From NCBI GenBank assembly GCA_003153855.1, contig PMBM01000086.1:9865-14907 (forward strand): a DNA stretch of 5,043 nt. Reading direction: 5' to 3'. Below are positions 1 to 4,436 of this stretch, one piece after another. A model generated the notes under the pieces. That model did no database searches, had not been told where the DNA came from, and saw nothing but the letters and a program-made list of their open reading frames with translations. Positions within the stretch are counted from its first letter, which is position 1; every line of letters starts with the position of its first letter. Position numbers and translations under genes: made by a program. The stretch comes from Propionibacteriaceae bacterium. Its GTDB lineage: Bacteria; Actinomycetota; Actinomycetes; Propionibacteriales; Propionibacteriaceae.

Positions 1-485
1 TCGACATCGGCGAGAAGGACCGCCATCCGGAAGTCGTCCGACAGCCCGCTGAGAGCCTCGGTGACGATGCTGTCGGGCATCCCGTCGAGGGCCTCGACCT
101 CCGCTGAGCGCAGGCCGCTGCTCGTGTGCGACTCGGCGCGAGCGAGCTGCCAGTCCTCGATGTTCTCGCCGTCGCTGATCTGAGGGGTCCGCTGAGCCTT
201 GCGATAGCTGTTGATGTAGGTGTTGGTGAGGATCCGGTACAGCCACGCCTTCAGGTTGGTGCCCGGCGTGAACTGGTGGAAGGCAGAGTACGCACGCGCA
301 AAGGTGTCCTGCACGAGGTCCTCGGCGTCTGCCGGGTTGCGCGTCATGCGAAGCGCCGCCCCGTACAGAGAGTCGATCAAGGGCATGGCGTCGCGCTCGA
401 ACCGAGCGTCACGCTCTTCGGGTGTCTCCTCCGCCAGCTCGGTCGTGAATTCCGACGGCTCAGGCGTGGTTGTATCCAGTGTCAT
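1..485 (-). CDS. sigR: ECF sigma factor SigR/SigH, thiol-oxidative stress (C-terminus cut by window edge)
   Basis: RNA polymerase sigma factor of the SigR/SigH group, which in actinobacteria transcribes thioredoxin, mycothiol and protein-quality genes after disulfide stress and is held by a zinc anti-sigma factor (RsrA/RshA). The 161 visible residues include the start of the sigma-2 domain ([19 protein letters not shown], about 28-46), the region 2 core [18 protein letters not shown] (49-66), the DNA-melting and -10 recognition segment [20 protein letters not shown] (77-96), a linker with [10 protein letters not shown] (124-133), and the start of sigma-4 ([10 protein letters not shown], 152-161), where the window ends. 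These blocks closely match M. tuberculosis SigH from memory. ATG at 485 gives about 27 residues before RFERD, as in that family, but it has no good Shine-Dalgarno. The frame stays open upstream, with in-frame GTG codons at 539 and 560, so an N-terminally extended form is possible. An anti-sigma gene would be expected just beyond the left edge. Confidence 0.95.
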   Translation of the reverse strand, partial: MTLDTTTPEPSEFTTELAEETPEERDARFERDAMPLIDSLYGAALRMTRNPADAEDLVQDTFARAYSAFHQFTPGTNLKAWLYRILTNTYINSYRKAQRTPQISDGENIEDWQLARAESHTSSGLRSAEVEALDGMPDSIVTEALSGLSDDFRMAVLLADV

Positions 486-568
486 CAGCGCCGACCCTAG
501 CGCCGCACGCAACGGGAGCGCATCCCACGTGCTCAACACCTCAGGCGCAATTACCGTCACGGCTTGTG

Positions 569-595
569 AACGTGCAACGGCAGGTCGCCTATTCC
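569..595 (-). promoter_or_regulatory. Probable SigR-dependent autoregulatory promoter of sigR
   Basis: On the minus strand, GGAAT (595-591) is followed after 19 bases by GTT (571-569), or written differently GGAATA-N17-CGTT. This matches the known SigR/SigH promoter pattern GGAAT-N18/19-GTT. It points at sigR and lies 84 bases before ATG 485. Genes of this group are known to autoregulate. Transcription would begin near 561-563. Confidence 0.72.
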
Positions 596-650
596 AGGGG
601 GCCGTCCGAGTGACATGGCCACGGTGACGAGCCCTCTCCGGGTCCCCGAC

Positions 651-720
651 GTTAAGGCACCCGGCTGGGCTCCTACAACGCTGGTATGCGCCGCCGCCAG
701 ACCCGACCATGGACTCATGA
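651..720 (+). repeat. 70-bp leader repeat, copy A, upstream of the first small membrane gene
   Basis: Ungapped direct repeat of 1288-1357 with 7 mismatches in 70 bases. It runs from gttaaggca to the start codon (atga) of the 717 gene, and similarity fades just after it. Read in the gene's frame it is open, but five of the seven differences would change an amino acid, so it behaves as noncoding leader DNA, not as a conserved N-terminal extension. It holds a weak promoter-like pair, TTAAGG (652-657) and TACAAC (674-679) with a 16-base spacer. A 5-bp stem (681-685 with 696-700) has a G-U pair here that is G-C in the other copy. Confidence 0.9.
652..679 (+). promoter_or_regulatory. Possible promoter in leader copy A
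   Basis: TTAAGG, 16 bases, then TACAAC. Both boxes are poor matches to housekeeping consensus, but the arrangement is kept in copy B at 1289-1316, where the second box is TATACC. Transcription would start near 684-687, leaving roughly a 31-base 5' leader before ATG 717. Confidence 0.3.
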
Positions 721-914
721 CCCAGTGGAGCACGTACACCCCGTACGACATCTCGTACACCCTCACCGACGCCGACCCGGTCGAGTCGACCCGCATGAGG
801 GCCGCCCGCGTCGTGAGCTGGCTCATCGTCGGCACCACGGCCGTACTCGTCGTGGGCCACCTCGCGCTCGCCCTCGTGAGCGGCGTCTTCTCCGTCCTCA
901 CCTTCGGCTTCTGA
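717..914 (+). CDS. Small single-pass membrane protein, 65 aa, unknown family
   Basis: I do not recognise this protein. It has a polar, tyrosine- and aspartate-rich N-terminus (about 1-25), then RMRAAR (26-31), then one long hydrophobic stretch of about 28 residues (33-60, [20 protein letters not shown] and on). This suggests one membrane helix with the N-terminus inside. ATG 717 was chosen because it sits exactly at the end of the duplicated leader, in the same place as the start of the 1354 gene. The Shine-Dalgarno is weak (gga only, three bases before ATG). An in-frame ATG at 615 would add 34 residues, but those would come from the leader, whose variation is not protein-like. It is followed after 29 bases by the 944 gene on the same strand, probably one transcript. 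Confidence 0.68.
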   Translation: MTQWSTYTPYDISYTLTDADPVESTRMRAARVVSWLIVGTTAVLVVGHLALALVSGVFSVLTFGF

Positions 915-931
915 CCACCAACGACCTTCCC

Positions 932-937
932 AGGAGA
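932..937 (+). promoter_or_regulatory. Shine-Dalgarno that fixes the GTG start at 944
   Basis: AGGAGA lies 6 bases before GTG 944 in the gap after the 717 gene. It is a strong site and the main reason to read 944-1126 as a separate gene and not as part of a longer frame opening at 686. Confidence 0.75.
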
Positions 938-943
938 CTCATC

Positions 944-1126
944 GTGAACAGCAACTCCTCCCCGAGCACCACGGGCCGTCCAGGCGAAGGGCCTCAGACC
1001 GTCGAGCCTTCGCCGGAGCTCGCCACCGTGATGCGCAGAACCGTGGGAGTCATCGTGGCTCTTGGGCTTCTTGCCTTCATCGGATTCTGGATCGACATCC
1101 TCTTCGTGTCCAACGACCCGCTGTGA
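944..1126 (+). CDS. Small single-pass membrane protein, 60 aa, paralogue of the 1354 gene
   Basis: Sixty residues from GTG 944, with a good ribosome site. The first 30 residues are polar and disordered-looking, rich in Ser, Pro and Thr, and include TGRPGE (10-15). RR (31-32) is followed by a membrane helix (33-50, core GVIVALGLLAFIGFWI at 35-50) and a short tail ending NDPL. The TGRPGE motif and the helix recur in the 1354-1530 product, where the helix core is identical at 12 of 16 residues and the matching DNA (1046-1093 with 1447-1494) at 35 of 48 bases. This is a clear duplication. The family is unknown to me. Plausible roles are a membrane-bound peptide regulator or a small subunit, but nothing in the sequence decides it. 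Confidence 0.72.
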   Translation: MNSNSSPSTTGRPGEGPQTVEPSPELATVMRRTVGVIVALGLLAFIGFWIDILFVSNDPL

Positions 1127-1171
1127 CGTCCGCTGAACCGCTCAGCTCGGCGAAGGCGGCTCGCTCCGACA

Positions 1172-1243
1172 TACATTCACTGGCAGATATCGGGTCGTCG
1201 GGGCGTATACGCATCGGCGGGCGAGTATCTGCCAGTGAATGTA
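1172..1243. repeat. Perfect 18-bp inverted repeat with 36-base loop
   Basis: Arms 1172-1189 (tacattcactggcagata) and 1226-1243 are exact reverse complements. The loop 1190-1225 is GC-rich and carries its own 10-bp palindrome gcgtatacgc (1203-1212). Each arm is only 7/18 G+C, well below the surroundings. It lies between the stop at 1126 and leader copy B at 1288. The loop is long and no T-run follows, so it is not a classical intrinsic terminator. It could be a pair of operators (centres 54 bp apart, about five helical turns), a very small palindromic element or a processed RNA hairpin. I saw no convincing target-site duplication and no other copy in the window. Confidence 0.9.
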
Positions 1244-1287
1244 CGAACCCCCAGGCATCGACGTCAGGGACCGGTCCCGGCCCCGTC

Positions 1288-1357
1288 GTTAAGGCACTCG
1301 GCTGGGCTCCTATACCGCTGGCATGCGCTGCCGCCAGGCCCAACCATGGACTCATGA
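1288..1357 (+). repeat. 70-bp leader repeat, copy B, upstream of the second small membrane gene
   Basis: Ungapped partner of 651-720, 63 of 70 bases identical, ending exactly at the start codon of the 1354 gene. It contains TTAAGG (1289-1294), 16 bases, then TATACC (1311-1316), a slightly better -10-like box than in copy A. A 5-bp stem pairs 1318-1322 with 1333-1337. Similarity to copy A is lost a few codons into the two genes, so the genes behind the two leaders differ although the leaders are the same. Confidence 0.9.
1289..1316 (+). promoter_or_regulatory. Possible promoter in leader copy B
   Basis: TTAAGG-N16-TATACC, with the same spacing as in copy A. Predicted start of transcription is near 1321-1324, about 31 bases before ATG 1354. 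The call rests on conservation between the copies more than on consensus match. Confidence 0.33.
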
Positions 1358-1530
1358 ACACACAGAACATCAGCGTCACCGGCCGGCCGGGCGAGACCGC
1401 ACAGCAGCAGTCGGACGGGGGCGGCGCGTTGTTCCTCAAGATCCTCGGAGTCATCGTCGGACTTGGACTCCTCGCGTACGTAGCCTTCTGGATCGTCATC
1501 GGGTCCGCGTTCGCGAACTTCCAGTACTGA
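1354..1530 (+). CDS. Small single-pass membrane protein, 58 aa, paralogue of the 944 gene
   Basis: Fifty-eight residues: a short polar start with TGRPGE (9-14), a Gln/Gly stretch (17-24), then a hydrophobic helix from about 25 to 54 with core GVIVGLGLLAYVAFWI (32-47), ending FANFQY. It is a duplicate of the 944 gene product but is expressed behind the leader found at the 717 gene. ATG 1354 sits at the leader boundary. An open frame back to 1123 runs through the inverted repeat and leader and is not credible as protein. Its stop (1528-1530) overlaps an ATG at 1530, and the next gene most likely starts at 1569, so the two are probably co-transcribed. Function unknown. Confidence 0.72.
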   Translation: MNTQNISVTGRPGETAQQQSDGGGALFLKILGVIVGLGLLAYVAFWIVIGSAFANFQY

Positions 1531-1557
1531 TGCCGACGAACTCAGCAATCGGTCTTC

Positions 1558-1564
1558 GGGAGGA
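1558..1564 (+). promoter_or_regulatory. Shine-Dalgarno that favours ATG 1569
   Basis: GGGAGGA, 4 bases before ATG 1569. It is the best ribosome site in this cluster and argues for 1569 over the in-frame ATG at 1530, which overlaps the previous stop as TGATG. Confidence 0.7.
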
Positions 1565-1568
1565 TCCG

Positions 1569-2252
1569 ATGAAGGCAGCATCCGGCGCTCCTGACGATGG
1601 CGAGGACAACACCGTCACGAAAGCCCCTGAGCTCAGGTCGACCAAGACTCCTCGCGCCATAGTCATCGCGGCGGTCGCGACGCTCGTCGCCGTGGTACTC
1701 GTCGTGGGTTCGTGGGTGTGGTCACTGGGCGGCGGAGTCGCGCATACCGCTACAGACCGCACCGTTTCGGCCGCGCGCGCCAAGGCGATCCCCATGGCTG
1801 AGGCGGACGTGGAACGCATCGTCACAGTGCTTGCTCCCCGAATGGGCCAACCGGCACTCCGCGCCGTTATCGACGGATGCGACCGAGGCACCGAGGACTA
1901 CTTCACCAACAACATCGGCTGTCGACGCACGTACTACCTCTACTTCCCGACGACGGCAGAGCCACCCGAGGCGTCAGTGGTCGCCGGGCTCTTGGCGGCG
2001 GATGCCCAGAGCACCGTCTGGTACTCGGACAACCAGCCGGGCTACAGCTCGAGCGCAGGTCTGACGCGGTACCGGTCAGGCGACGCCGAGGTGGAGTCGA
2101 AGCGGGCGGACGCGCCTGCATACATCTCCTGCGGACCTGCTCGGGCCGTGGAGACGGTCGTGGTCGACGAGGGCTGCTCTGAGATCCTCTCCGCCGCATC
2201 GACTGGGGCCAACGTGCTCGTGCACTACTCCGTGGCATATTTCTCCGGATAG
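1569..2252 (+). CDS. Membrane-anchored protein with four-cysteine extracytoplasmic domain, 227 aa, unknown
   Basis: The N-terminus is cytoplasmic and polar (1-29), ending in KTPR. A single membrane helix follows (about 29-52, AIVIAAVATLVAVVLVVGSW), then about 175 residues predicted outside the membrane. There is no lipobox, and the helix is too far from the start for an ordinary cleaved signal, so it is probably an anchor. The outer part has exactly four cysteines in two pairs: C104/C118 (DGCDRG...NNIGCRR) and C188/C203 (ISCGPA...DEGCSEI). This suggests two disulfides. Between them is a Tyr-rich, beta-looking segment (RRTYYLYF, 119-126). I recognise no catalytic motif. The start at ATG 1569 follows a strong GGGAGGA, and ATG 1530 would add 13 residues. 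It is last in the plus-strand cluster and converges on the hydrolase gene 49 bases away. The role may be an envelope sensor, receptor or assembly factor, but this is open. Confidence 0.82.
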   Translation: MKAASGAPDDGEDNTVTKAPELRSTKTPRAIVIAAVATLVAVVLVVGSWVWSLGGGVAHTATDRTVSAARAKAIPMAEADVERIVTVLAPRMGQPALRAVIDGCDRGTEDYFTNNIGCRRTYYLYFPTTAEPPEASVVAGLLAADAQSTVWYSDNQPGYSSSAGLTRYRSGDAEVESKRADAPAYISCGPARAVETVVVDEGCSEILSAASTGANVLVHYSVAYFSG

Positions 2253-2273
2253 GACTCCACGGGACGCGGTCAT

Positions 2274-2292
2274 CTGGCCGCCCGGCCACCAG
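2274..2292. terminator. Possible shared terminator hairpin between convergent genes
   Basis: The 49-base gap between the two convergent stops contains tggcc (2275-2279) and ggcca (2284-2288) around a 4-base loop, with ctgg/ccag flanks that can extend it with a bulge. No T-run follows on either strand. GC-rich hairpins without U-tracts are often proposed as actinobacterial terminators, and the position fits both genes. Confidence 0.38.
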
Positions 2293-2301
2293 GCGAACCC
2301 C

Positions 2302-2958
2302 TCAGCCAAGGCCCCTCGTGAGGTCGAGAGCCGCGCCGACCACGCGCGCCATCGCGTCTCCGCGAGACATCACGCGTTTGAGCGGTACGAGGTCGTGGCC
2401 GGCGCCCTCCATGCGTACGAGCCGTCGCTGCGGCTCGTCGAACCAGCCTGCCGGGAGCGCGGCGACCAGCTCGTCGGCGCCGCCGAAGGGGTCACGCTCG
2501 CCCTGGACCACCGTGACCGGGACCGGGACACCGGCCAGTTCGTCCACGCGGCTGCGCTCGGGCTTGCCCGGCGGATGAAGCGGGAAGGACAGCGCCAGTA
2601 CGGCCGACTGCGGCGGCAGCTCCGGGTTCGCACTCCCCCGGCACGCGCACCGGGCGCCGGCGCTGTGGCCGCCGACGAGCAGGGGGATGTACGGGTGGTG
2701 CTCGGCCAGGTGCCGTACAGCGATCTGCCAGCCCGGGTCGAGCTGGTCCGGGCGCGCACGCATCGGACCGCCGGCGACCTTCCAGGCCTGCTCGTGGCGT
2801 ACCACGGTGATGCCCTCACCCGGCAGCGCGGAAACGAGCGCCAGAAGGTCGGCGCCGTCGATCTTGCCGCTCGCACCGTGGCCCAGGAGCAGCACAGCGC
2901 GAGCGTCTGGTGCGTCGTCGATATGCAGGCGGCCGCCGTCGCTGAGGTCGACGATCAC
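2302..2958 (-). CDS. Alpha/beta hydrolase, KANL3/TEX30-like, 218 aa
   Basis: Small cytoplasmic serine hydrolase fold with no signal peptide or added lid domain. Visible landmarks are the first-strand and oxyanion region LLLGHGASGK (23-32), the nucleophile elbow GGHSAGAR (96-103, Ser99), a probable acid in GERDPFG (Asp156) and the catalytic histidine in GAGHDL (His188). The order and spacing fit the bacterial alpha/beta-family hydrolases related to KANL3/TEX30, usually about 200-220 aa, whose substrates are not established. GTG 2958 overlaps the stop of the SRAP gene as GTGA and is preceded by GAGGAG with only two bases between, so it is probably translated by coupling. A second role in SRAP chemistry is not shown by the sequence. 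Two extra cysteines follow the nucleophile (RCAC, 103-106). Confidence 0.88.
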   Translation of the reverse strand: MIVDLSDGGRLHIDDAPDARAVLLLGHGASGKIDGADLLALVSALPGEGITVVRHEQAWKVAGGPMRARPDQLDPGWQIAVRHLAEHHPYIPLLVGGHSAGARCACRGSANPELPPQSAVLALSFPLHPPGKPERSRVDELAGVPVPVTVVQGERDPFGGADELVAALPAGWFDEPQRRLVRMEGAGHDLVPLKRVMSRGDAMARVVGAALDLTRGLG

Positions 2959-3674
2959 GACTCCTCGATCGGTTCGACGAGCTCGGGAGTGTTGTTCGCG
3001 ACCCTGTTGACCTGGGTCGAGACCGCGTACGCCTCGAGGTCCTCGGGCTGCGTCACTGTCAGCAGGTCGTGCGCCGCCAGAGGATCTTCCAGCGCAGGAT
3101 CGAGCCACGTCGCCCACGCCTCGGGCGGGACGACCATGGGCATCCGGTCGTGGATGTGACCGAGCTTGTCGGTCGCCCGCGTCGTGATGATCGTCACGGA
3201 GGTCAGCCACGCCTCGGGGCCGTCGATCGAGTCGTCCTTCCAGAACTCGTACAGTCCTGCCATCACAAGCAACCCGGTGTCGGGCTTGATGAAGAACGGC
3301 TGCTTGACCGGCTTGCCCTTCGCGGTGCGCTGCTCGGTCTCGTACCACTCGTAGTAGCCGTCGGCGGGCAGCAGGCACCGTCGTTTCGACAACGCCGTAC
3401 GGAACGCCGGTTTCGACGCGATCGTCTCTACGCGGGCGTTGATCATCGGCGGACCGCCGGGGCCCTTCGACCAGGACGGGACAAGGCCCCAGCGCGGCGC
3501 GATCAGCCGGCGCGTCACGATGCCCGTCCCCTTGTCGGCACGCTCGACGACGGTCGGGACGTGGTCGGTCGGAGCCACGTTCCACGACGCGGGAGGGAGC
3601 TCCAGTACCTGCTCCAGCTCGAACATCTCACGCAGCGTGCCCTCGTCGGCAGATGCCGCGTACCGTCCGCACAT
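2955..3674 (-). CDS. SRAP-domain protein (HMCES/YedK family), abasic-site DNA-protein crosslink
   Basis: Members of this family cap abasic sites in single-stranded DNA by forming a thiazolidine crosslink through Cys2 after Met removal, protecting the lesion during replication. The 239-residue product begins MCGRYA with Cys2 in place. It keeps WNVAPTD (31-37), the INAR segment (78-81, Asn79), GYYEW (107-111, Glu109) and HDRMP (175-179, His175), which correspond to the active-site Asn, Glu and His described for E. coli YedK. The C-terminus VSTQVNRVANNTPELVEPI (218-236) is also typical. ATG 3674 is required to place Cys2. A longer open frame continues antisense to the DoxX gene and is rejected. 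It is first in a two-gene operon with the alpha/beta hydrolase. M. tuberculosis has a homologue (Rv3226c) next to aroA, as here. All key residues are present, so it should be active. Confidence 0.95.
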   Translation of the reverse strand: MCGRYAASADEGTLREMFELEQVLELPPASWNVAPTDHVPTVVERADKGTGIVTRRLIAPRWGLVPSWSKGPGGPPMINARVETIASKPAFRTALSKRRCLLPADGYYEWYETEQRTAKGKPVKQPFFIKPDTGLLVMAGLYEFWKDDSIDGPEAWLTSVTIITTRATDKLGHIHDRMPMVVPPEAWATWLDPALEDPLAAHDLLTVTQPEDLEAYAVSTQVNRVANNTPELVEPIEES

Positions 3675-3682
3675 GGGGCAAG

Positions 3683-3688
3683 AATCTA
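3683..3688 (-). promoter_or_regulatory. Probable -10 box of the SRAP operon
   Basis: TAGATT on the minus strand (3688-3683) fits the actinobacterial TANNNT -10 pattern and lies 8 bases before ATG 3674. Transcription would begin at or within two bases of the start codon, making the transcript almost or fully leaderless. No convincing -35 box is visible. I see no LexA-type palindrome in the gap. Confidence 0.45.
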
Positions 3689-3719
3689 CCCGTTGAATGC
3701 GAATTGTGACCCGAACCGA

Positions 3720-3749
3720 TTGGTATGGGGGACGCGGGAAGGGTAGTAA
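3720..3749 (+). promoter_or_regulatory. Possible leaderless promoter of the DoxX-aroA operon
   Basis: TTGGTA (3720-3725), 18 bases, then TAGTAA (3744-3749), with six bases to ATG 3756. That places the transcription start at or next to the start codon. A competing reading is a normal leader with GGAAGGG (3737-3743) as ribosome site, 12 bases from the ATG, which is rather far. Confidence 0.4.
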
Positions 3750-3755
3750 TGGACC

Positions 3756-4436
3756 ATGAGTCTTCTGCGTTTCGCTGGTCGCACCATGTTGGCGAGTTTC
3801 TTCGTGGTCCAAGGGGCCAAGGCCGTCATGAATCCTGAGCCCCTCGTCGCGGACGCCGACCCGTTCGCCAAGGCGTTCGTACCCCTCGCCCAGAAGGTCG
3901 CACCGGCCTCCGTCGCCAGCTACCTGCCCGAGGACACGAAGACGCTCGTCCGGATCACAGGCGTCGCCCAGGTCGTCGGTGGCCTCATGCTCGCGACCGG
4001 TATCGGCCGACGGCTGGGCGCCGGAGTGCTCGGTCTGTCGATGGTCCCCCACGTCATCGCGTCGCGGCCCTCCAAGGGCTCGACGGCCGAGGAGCGAGAG
4101 ATCGCCAAGTCGCACCTGCTGCGCAACGTCGCCCTGCTCGGTGGGGCCATCCTCGCCTCGCTCGACACGCAGGGTCGTCCCAGCCTCGCCTGGCTCGCCG
4201 ACGACCGACGGCAGCGGCTGACCGGAGACGCGGAGCGGACGGCGAAGCACCTGACTGGTTCGGCCAAGCGCACAGGACGCGGTGTCGCCAAGAAGGCACG
4301 GAAGGCAGCCGAGCGTGCGGCGAAGGATGCTCAGCACGCCAAGAACTCGGTCACCCGTGAGCTGAAGCTCGCGGGCAGTGAGGCGAGGTCCCAGGTCGCA
4401 GGGGCTCAGCGCCGCCTGGAGCACGCGCTCAGTTGA
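3756..4436 (+). CDS. DoxX-family membrane protein with long basic C-terminal tail, 226 aa
   Basis: The first 140 residues are typical of DoxX-type small membrane proteins: four hydrophobic segments (about 4-22, 62-82, 85-103 and 121-137) with the early [22 protein letters not shown] and a central [24 protein letters not shown]. Family members in mycobacteria have been linked to a membrane oxidoreductase complex with SodA and SseA in oxidative-stress defence. That role is known for relatives and not shown here. Residues 150-226 form an unusual Lys/Arg/Ala-rich, helix-prone tail (for example [20 protein letters not shown], 177-196), probably cytoplasmic. The start is firm, since in-frame TAG and TAA at 3744 and 3747 block anything longer. 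Its stop overlaps the aroA start as TTGA, so it is co-translated with aroA, although no pathway link is evident. Confidence 0.87.
   Translation: MSLLRFAGRTMLASFFVVQGAKAVMNPEPLVADADPFAKAFVPLAQKVAPASVASYLPEDTKTLVRITGVAQVVGGLMLATGIGRRLGAGVLGLSMVPHVIASRPSKGSTAEEREIAKSHLLRNVALLGGAILASLDTQGRPSLAWLADDRRQRLTGDAERTAKHLTGSAKRTGRGVAKKARKAAERAAKDAQHAKNSVTRELKLAGSEARSQVAGAQRRLEHALS

Noticed and set aside
126..627. Plus-strand open frames of 124 and 135 codons
   Set aside because: They lie antisense to the unmistakable sigR coding sequence and its upstream region. The translations are Arg-rich with no recognisable motif, as expected for shadow frames in GC-rich DNA.
615..716. N-terminal extension of the 717 gene from ATG 615
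   Set aside because: The added residues fall in the duplicated leader, where most base differences between copies are nonsynonymous, so it does not look protein-coding.
557..901. Minus-strand open frame of 114 codons
   Set aside because: It runs antisense over leader copy A and the 717 gene, has low-complexity Thr/Ser/Arg composition and would cut across the sigR promoter.
686..943. Leaderless frame opening at ATG 686, with a matching ATG at 1323 in the other leader
   Set aside because: Both are placed temptingly just after the -10-like boxes, but the translations are Arg/His-rich shadow of the 717 and 1354 genes. The real downstream genes in those frames have their own strong ribosome sites at 932-937 and 1558-1564.
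1172..1243. Intrinsic terminator, integron attC site or invertible switch as explanation of the inverted repeat
   Set aside because: There is no T-run and the loop is long for a terminator. No clear attC core (GTTRRRY...RYYYAAC) is present, and a 36-bp segment is too short for known site-specific inversion. No recombinase gene is in the window.
1123..1353. In-frame extension of the 1354 gene back to 1123
   Set aside because: It would translate through the perfect inverted repeat and the leader and has no ribosome site. The gene boundary at 1354 is defined by the repeat end.
2395..3746. Long plus-strand frames (2395-3159 and 3069-3746)
   Set aside because: They are antisense to the hydrolase and SRAP genes, which have clear catalytic motifs. 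These frames show only Arg/Gly-rich shadow sequence.
3675..4424. Upstream continuation of the SRAP frame on the minus strand
   Set aside because: The family requires Met-Cys at the N-terminus, present exactly at 3674. The extension is antisense to the DoxX gene.
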